Assembly: GCA_015059945.1 (NCBI GenBank)
Contig: SUZJ01000001.1
Span: forward strand, 62,001 to 126,000
Origin: Rikenellaceae bacterium
GTDB lineage: Bacteria > Bacteroidota > Bacteroidia > Bacteroidales > Rikenellaceae
Reading direction: 5' to 3'
Length of the DNA: 64,000 nt
The notes under the pieces are model-generated. The model searched no databases and was not told where the DNA came from. It saw only the letters and a list, made by a program, of their open reading frames with translations. Position 1 is the stretch's first letter. The number at the start of each line of letters is the position of its first letter. The position numbers were made by a program, and so were the translations under genes. Of the stretch, positions 58,547 through 64,000 are shown in pieces.

Positions 58547-60814
58547 TTATCGGCGGCCGTTGGCTCCGCGAGTGCGAATCTTCTTGGGGCCAAAACTCTT
58601 GGGCTCCTCGACAACCTCGGTTTTTGTACGCAAGGGCCACAGGTCGCCACGCTTGTCATACGAGCCCACCATCTCGAAGTCGAGCTGTTTGAGCCTAAGG
58701 TCGGCACCCTTAACCCTGATGAGCACCCTGTCGCCCAGCGTGAACTTGCGACCACTACGGGTGCCCACAACGGCATACTCCTCGTCGTCGTAGGCGTAGA
58801 ACTCGTCGGCCATATCGCGCAGGGCCACCATACCTTCGATATGGGTCTCCTCCAACTCGACATATACACCCCACTCGGTAACGCCACTAATCGAGCCCAC
58901 AAACTCTTGGCCCACACGCTCTTTCATAAACTCCACCATCTTGTATTTGATAGATGCGCGCTCGGCCTCCGAGGCCCTCACCTCCATATCGCTCGAGTGC
59001 TCACACAGCTCGTCAATGGCCTCTTTATCAACCGAATTGCCCCCTTCGAGATAGTGGGCCAGCAGTCGGTGTACCATCATATCGGGGTAGCGACGGATGG
59101 GCGAAGTGAAGTGCGAATAGTAGGGGAACGCCAGGCCGTAGTGGCCAATGTTGTCGGTGCTGTAATAGGCCTTCTGCATAGTGCGCACCGCCAAAATCGA
59201 CACCACATTCTCCTCGCTGCGCCCCTTGATTTGCCCCATCAGGTCGTTCATCTGGCGAGCCACAGCCTTGCCCTTGCGAGCGTCGAAGTAGTAGCCAAAG
59301 CGGAGGATAAAGTTTGCAAAGCGGGCCAGCTTGTCGGCATCGGGCTTGTCGTGAACGCGGTACACAAAGGTCTTGGCCTTGCCGTCGCGCCCCTTCTTCT
59401 GCCCCACAAATGAGGCTACGGTGCGGTTGGCCAGCAACATAAACTCCTCGATGAGTTGGTTGGCCTCTTTCTGCACCTTGAAGTATACCCCAAGAGGTTT
59501 GCCCTCGGCATCGAGGCGGAATTTGGGCTCCTCGCGCTCAAAACGTATCGACCCCTCGGCAAAGCGAGCCGCCCTCATCTTCTGAGCCAAAGCGTTGAGT
59601 TTCAATATCTCGGCCTTGAAGTCACCCTCACCACCCTCGATAATCTGCTGAGCCTCCTCGTAGGTAAACCTGCGGTCGGAGCAGATAACGGTGCGGCCCA
59701 GCCACTGGCGCGTGATGTTACACTCGTCGTCCATCTCGAACACTGCCGAGAAACACAACTTCTCCTCGCCCGGGCGCAACGAGCAGAGCTCATTCGACAA
59801 CCTCTCGGGCAACATAGGAATGGTGCGGTCTACAAGATAGACACTCGTAGCCCTCTCGCGAGCCTCCTGCTCAACAATCGAGCCCTCTGTAACATAGTGA
59901 GTTACGTCGGCAATGTGTACACCAACCTCGTAACGCCCCTCGCCCAACGTGCGGAACGAGATGGCATCGTCGAAGTCCTTTGCATCGGCAGGGTCGATGG
60001 TGAATGTCGTAACGCCCCTGAAGTCGCGCCTTGCGGCATACTCCTTGTCGCTAATCTTGTCGCTTATGCGGCTGGCGGCCTCATCGACCTCGGCAGGGAA
60101 GTGGTAGGGCAGGTTGTACTCGGCCAGTATGGCGTGCATCTCGGCTGTGTTGTCGCCCGCGGCTCCGAGCACGTCAATCACTCGCCCCTCTGGACACTTG
60201 GCATCGGGCTCCCAGCCCACTATTTGCACCACCACCTTGTCATTATCTCTCAGTTTATCAACACCTTTGGCGATAAAAATGTCTACGGGCATACTCTTGC
60301 TGTCGATGCGCACAAAGGCGTGTGAGCGAGTCTTTTCGACGGTGCCCACATAGTTGCGCTCCGAGCGACTAACAACCTCGACAATCTCGCCCTCGGGGTC
60401 GCCACCCGCACGTCGGCGAGTGATTACGACCTTAACGGTGTCGCCATCGAGGGCTCGGTGGGTGTTGCGACGGTCTACGAAAATATCCTTGTCAAGCCCC
60501 TCGACCACAACGTAGGCGCTGCCCGAGGCGACCATCTGCACAGTGCCCTGCATCGAGGGTAATGCGCTGGTTGCCAGACGGAAAGTAGATGCCGAGGTGG
60601 GCACAACCACACCTTCGGCCACCATTTGTTGAACGATTTCTTTGGTTTGATATCGACCTTCTCGGTCGGCTCCACCGCTTTGTGCCGCAAGTGTTTTGAG
60701 AGCGAACTTGCGAGTTGGGAATGAGCGGAAGAGTTGCATAATTACCGCTGCACGATTGCGACTGCGGTTGTTGGCTGCGCCCTGTGCGCGGCCTCGTTTG
60801 TCTTTCTTTGACAT
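58547..60814 (-). CDS. rnr: Ribonuclease R
   Basis: 755 aa; FTIDPADAKDFDDAISF, YSHFTSPIRRYPDMMVHRLL, C-terminal S1 domain. Confidence 0.96.
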   Translation of the reverse strand: MSKKDKRGRAQGAANNRSRNRAAVIMQLFRSFPTRKFALKTLAAQSGGADREGRYQTKEIVQQMVAEGVVVPTSASTFRLATSALPSMQGTVQMVASGSAYVVVEGLDKDIFVDRRNTHRALDGDTVKVVITRRRAGGDPEGEIVEVVSRSERNYVGTVEKTRSHAFVRIDSKSMPVDIFIAKGVDKLRDNDKVVVQIVGWEPDAKCPEGRVIDVLGAAGDNTAEMHAILAEYNLPYHFPAEVDEAASRISDKISDKEYAARRDFRGVTTFTIDPADAKDFDDAISFRTLGEGRYEVGVHIADVTHYVTEGSIVEQEARERATSVYLVDRTIPMLPERLSNELCSLRPGEEKLCFSAVFEMDDECNITRQWLGRTVICSDRRFTYEEAQQIIEGGEGDFKAEILKLNALAQKMRAARFAEGSIRFEREEPKFRLDAEGKPLGVYFKVQKEANQLIEEFMLLANRTVASFVGQKKGRDGKAKTFVYRVHDKPDADKLARFANFILRFGYYFDARKGKAVARQMNDLMGQIKGRSEENVVSILAVRTMQKAYYSTDNIGHYGLAFPYYSHFTSPIRRYPDMMVHRLLAHYLEGGNSVDKEAIDELCEHSSDMEVRASEAERASIKYKMVEFMKERVGQEFVGSISGVTEWGVYVELEETHIEGMVALRDMADEFYAYDDEEYAVVGTRSGRKFTLGDRVLIRVKGADLRLKQLDFEMVGSYDKRGDLWPLRTKTEVVEEPKSFGPKKIRTRGANGRR

Positions 60815-61006
60815 AATTTCATCCTATATAATTCGGCACAAAGGTACAAAAATTATACGGGGCTGGCATAATTTAGCTCTGTGACAGGCAATAATTAACA
60901 AAAAGGTAACAATTTTGCCCACATTTTTTTGCAAAAACAAAAAAAGGCGTATATTTGCAGTCCGAAAGCGGTAGTTAAAGATCCCCAGTACCGCGATCGA
61001 ATAGTT

Positions 61007-61081
61007 CGGGGTGTAGCTCAGCCCGGTTAGAGTACACGTCTGGGGGGCGTGGTGTCGCTAGTTCGAATCTAGTCACCCCGA
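61007..61081 (+). tRNA. tRNA-Pro(GGG)
   Basis: CGGGGTGTAGCTCAGCCCGGTTAGAGTACACGTCTGGGGGGCGTGGTGTCGCTAGTTCGAATCTAGTCACCCCGA; loop CUGGGGG. Confidence 0.95.
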
Positions 61082-61205
61082 CTAAACAAAAGCATTGATA
61101 ATCAAACGATTGTCGATGCTTTTTCTTTTTGTACACATCTCATAATGTGTGCGGTTGACGCCACGGTTGACGCAAAAAAGTCAACCAAGAAGTCAACCAA
61201 AATTT

Positions 61206-62423
61206 ATGAAAACATCTATTTCAGTTGTCTGCTACAAGTGGAAAGTGCTTGCAAATGGTGAGTCGCCACTAATGCTACGAGTTGCCAAAGATGGTAGGCG
61301 TACAATTAAAAGTTTGGGAATTGCTGTTAATCCCAATCATTGGGACTTTGATAGGAATGAGCCAAAATCAAACTGTCCAAACAAGGAACTAATCAACAAA
61401 ATCATCTTAAAGACACGGTTGGAGTTGCAGGAAAAATTGTTGGAGAAGAAAGCCAACAGGGAGGAGTTTACAGCAAACTCACTTGTCAATGAGGAGGAGT
61501 CTATCAAGGCTCAAACCGTAGAGGAGTTTTATCTACACCTCATTGCCGAATTGAAAGAGAAGGGGCAAGTGGGTACAAGTTATGCCTATTTGAGTTCATA
61601 CCGTATGCTCAAAAATTTCAATCGAGGTAGGAGGCTCAACTTTACTTTCAGTCACATTGATGCGAACTATTGTAGACGGTTTGAGGAGTGGTTGCGGACC
61701 AAAGGGGACAAAGACACCACCATTAGTTATCAGCTGCGAACTTTGAGGGCGGCATTTAATCGAGCAATCGAAGCAAGGGTGGTGAGCAGGGATAAAAGTC
61801 CGTTTGTCGAGTACAAGTTGAGCCACCTTAACACAAAGACAATGAAGCGAGCCTTGTCCAAGAGCGACATTTTGAGGATAATACACTGCGATTGTTCCAG
61901 CGGCAAACCAACAAGGCGATTGGCACAAGATTTATTTGCGTTTTCCTATCTGTGTGGCGGTATCTCGTTTGTGGATATTGCCAACCTCACTCCGAGAAAT
62001 ATCGTCGACAATCGATTGGTGTACCAGAGGCAGAAAACTCACGGAGGAATTAACTTGCCACTCTCGCCCGAAGCCCAAAAGCTCATCGCCAAATATGCCG
62101 ATTACCAACAAGGTGCAGATTATTTGTTCCCAATCCTCCATTGTAAAAGGCACATTACTCCGATGCAAAAGACAAATCGTGTGCGCAAAGTTTGTCATCA
62201 AGTCAACCAAGAACTCCGTGCGCTCGGGAAGGAACTCGGCATATCTGCGGATGTGACGACCTATGTTGCTCGCCACTCTTTTGCTACGGTCTTGAAAAAA
62301 TCGGGGGTGAATATCGGAATTATCTCGCAAGCGTTAGGTCATCAAGACATCAAAACCACCCAAATATATCTTGATAGTTTCGACAATGAGCAGATAGACG
62401 ATGCGATGAAACTATTGGCATAG
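61206..62423 (+). CDS. Tyrosine recombinase / integrase (Bacteroidetes type)
   Basis: ORF track from 61149; ATG at 61206: MKTSISVVCYKWKVLANGESPLMLRVAKDGRRTIKSLGI; C-term TTYVARHSFATVLKKSGVNIGIISQALGHQDIKTTQIYLDSF. Confidence 0.93.
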   Translation: MKTSISVVCYKWKVLANGESPLMLRVAKDGRRTIKSLGIAVNPNHWDFDRNEPKSNCPNKELINKIILKTRLELQEKLLEKKANREEFTANSLVNEEESIKAQTVEEFYLHLIAELKEKGQVGTSYAYLSSYRMLKNFNRGRRLNFTFSHIDANYCRRFEEWLRTKGDKDTTISYQLRTLRAAFNRAIEARVVSRDKSPFVEYKLSHLNTKTMKRALSKSDILRIIHCDCSSGKPTRRLAQDLFAFSYLCGGISFVDIANLTPRNIVDNRLVYQRQKTHGGINLPLSPEAQKLIAKYADYQQGADYLFPILHCKRHITPMQKTNRVRKVCHQVNQELRALGKELGISADVTTYVARHSFATVLKKSGVNIGIISQALGHQDIKTTQIYLDSFDNEQIDDAMKLLA

Positions 62424-62603
62424 AGTACAACAGATAGAGGCTTCGTTGTTTATTCTCTCAAAGACCTCTTCTCTGATATTGAGGTCGAGGTAGGGCACTT
62501 CGTTTTCGGGGAGGTAGATAGCATCGTGTATGCGGAATGGGTGGAGTCCTTTTGCGATGAGTTTATTGCAGATGGGATTAATAATGTCGCATCTCCTTTG
62601 CAA
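62412..62603 (-). pseudogene. Short ORF, possibly the C-terminal remnant of a replication-type protein (weak)
   Basis: 63 aa; KGLHPFRIHDAIYLPENEV...EEVFERIN, with no upstream remainder. Confidence 0.3.
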
Positions 62604-63272
62604 ATTTCAGGAAACTGGGCAAACAATGTTGCAACAACTTACGACGGTACTACTTGGACTCCAGCAAAGAAGATTTTCTGGAGTGAGAACAAAATGGATG
62701 TATATGGATACTACCCATATATGACACCTACATCTATTGATGAACACCAATGGTCAGTGCGACTTGACCAGTCTACACCAGAGACGGCTGATGCCCTATC
62801 GGGATATGAGGCATCAGACTTTTTATGGGGTAAAGCAACTGGTGTATCACAAACAGATGGCGATGTACAGTTGGAGTTCAAGCATACCTGCTCTAAAATG
62901 GTAATCAAATTGGTTAAGGGAGAACAATTTACTGATGAATTTTCTGACGATACTAAAGTGTATCTCCATAGTACCGTGCCAACATCTACAATTGATTTTG
63001 ATAAGGGTATTGTATCAAAAGACATTTATGGCACACCCCAAAAGATTAGGGCGAAACAAGTTTCTACTGATACATATGAAGTAATACTAATTCCACAAAG
63101 CATTACGGAAAGAATGCCTTCTGTTGAGGTTGAGATGAGTGGAGTATCATATATGTTTTCATATCGTCCAGGAGTGCAGTATATTGTTGCAATTACCCTA
63201 AATTCGTCTCCTGAACAAATTGAGGTTAAATTGGTGGTAGTATTGAAAATTGGCAATAGAAACCAAAACTAA
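62526..63272 (+). pseudogene. N-terminally truncated fimbrillin-family (Mfa-like) protein
   Basis: Fimbrillin-like WANNVATTYDGTTWTPAKKIFWSENKMDVYGYYPYM...ASDFLWGKATGVSQTDGDVQLEFKHTCSKMVIKL begins around 62598; no signal peptide/lipobox; N-terminal ~24 codons are antisense to the 62412-62603 ORF. Confidence 0.7.
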
Positions 63273-63307
63273 CACAAACAAATATTTAACCTTAAATAAG
63301 TGAAGTT

Positions 63308-64000
63308 ATGAAATGGATAGATGCAATTATTGAGGTGTTGGGCAGTAGTGGTAGAGCAATGCACTATGTTGATATTGCCAACACAATTATGGGTAAAGGA
63401 TTACGCAAAGAGTGTAAAGCACCACACATCTCTGTGCATGTCGCTGTGGATTCACATGGAGATGTTTTTATAAAAGAAGGTAAGGGTAGATATAAATTAA
63501 ATCCTGCCTTTGACTATAATAATTGGAGCATAAATAATAAAACAACCGACGAAGATGAGCGCAAGGCCATTGAAAGTCAAATTACAAAGTCAAATAATAA
63601 AACTATTATCAAAGCTTATGGCAAAATGTGGGAGCGTAACAAAGTCGATTGGAATAGATGTAATCCTGTGCTCCTTGGTACACCGCGAAATATGAAACAA
63701 TATATAGATTTTAATAAAATGAGGGGTGTTTATATGTTGTATGATACAAACGGTTCCATGGTATATGTCGGCTTGGCTACTAATGGTATCGGTGGTAGAT
63801 TGAGAGAACATACTAGAGACAAACACGCCAATGCATGGATTAAGTTTTCTTGGTTTGGTATAGATGGAATAAAACAAGATGGCACTATTCGAAGATCAAC
63901 CCATCTTCAAACCACGGTCTCCGATGTTGCAAGTGCGTTAGAATCAGTTGTTATCATAGGCGTTCAACCACATAGAAACATCAAAAATGGTGAACGAATG
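63308..64000 (+). CDS. HARE-HTH + GIY-YIG nuclease domain protein (3' end beyond window; absent from ORF track)
   Basis: MKWIDAIIEVLGSSGRAMHYVDIANTIMGKGLRKECKAPHISVHVAVDSHGDVFIKEGKGRYKLNPA (HARE-HTH-like), then GVYMLYDTNGSMVYVGLATNGIGGRLREHTRDKH...ALESVVIIGVQPHRNIKNGER (GIY-YIG-like). Confidence 0.8.
   Translation, partial: MKWIDAIIEVLGSSGRAMHYVDIANTIMGKGLRKECKAPHISVHVAVDSHGDVFIKEGKGRYKLNPAFDYNNWSINNKTTDEDERKAIESQITKSNNKTIIKAYGKMWERNKVDWNRCNPVLLGTPRNMKQYIDFNKMRGVYMLYDTNGSMVYVGLATNGIGGRLREHTRDKHANAWIKFSWFGIDGIKQDGTIRRSTHLQTTVSDVASALESVVIIGVQPHRNIKNGERM

Overview
The window is a chromosomal segment from a Bacteroidales-type genome, possibly Alistipes/Rikenellaceae (inferred from gene order, lipoprotein style and TAnnTTTG promoter-like motifs; not proven). 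Left part (1-11.8 kb): the tRNA(Thr)-tRNA(Tyr)-tRNA(Gly)-tuf-tRNA(Trp)-secE-nusG-rplKAJL-rpoBC block on the minus strand, with rpoC truncated by the window edge. Middle: mostly housekeeping and envelope genes (DUF721-recF-TPR-RibH-like, an RND efflux operon, surE, a GH127-like enzyme, menG/ubiE, rsmG, a glycosyltransferase/Stealth cluster, rplS, superoxide reductase, an ECF sigma operon, dxs, pyrH, frr, a GH2 enzyme, a phosphohexomutase, rnr). Right end: an integrase-bearing element starts at tRNA-Pro (61.0 kb) and carries a truncated fimbrillin-like ORF and a HARE-HTH/GIY-YIG nuclease gene that runs off the window. The most unusual item is a lone, lower-GC 569-aa gene between rpmH and rsmG (34907-36616, minus). 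It appears to fuse an N-terminal TIR/DUF4062-like Rossmann domain to a C-terminal ARMT1/DUF89 subfamily III-like metal-dependent phosphatase with its key motifs retained. Other strong observations: a tandemly duplicated metalloprotease lipoprotein whose first copy has lost HEXXH, a RibH-like protein lacking lumazine synthase catalytic residues, a RIC/hemerythrin-LuxR fusion regulator, a 159-bp tandem repeat encoding two hairpins (one with a GNRA loop), and a dispersed TTAAGG-type intergenic repeat at six loci. All family calls come from reading translated motifs; no database search was run.
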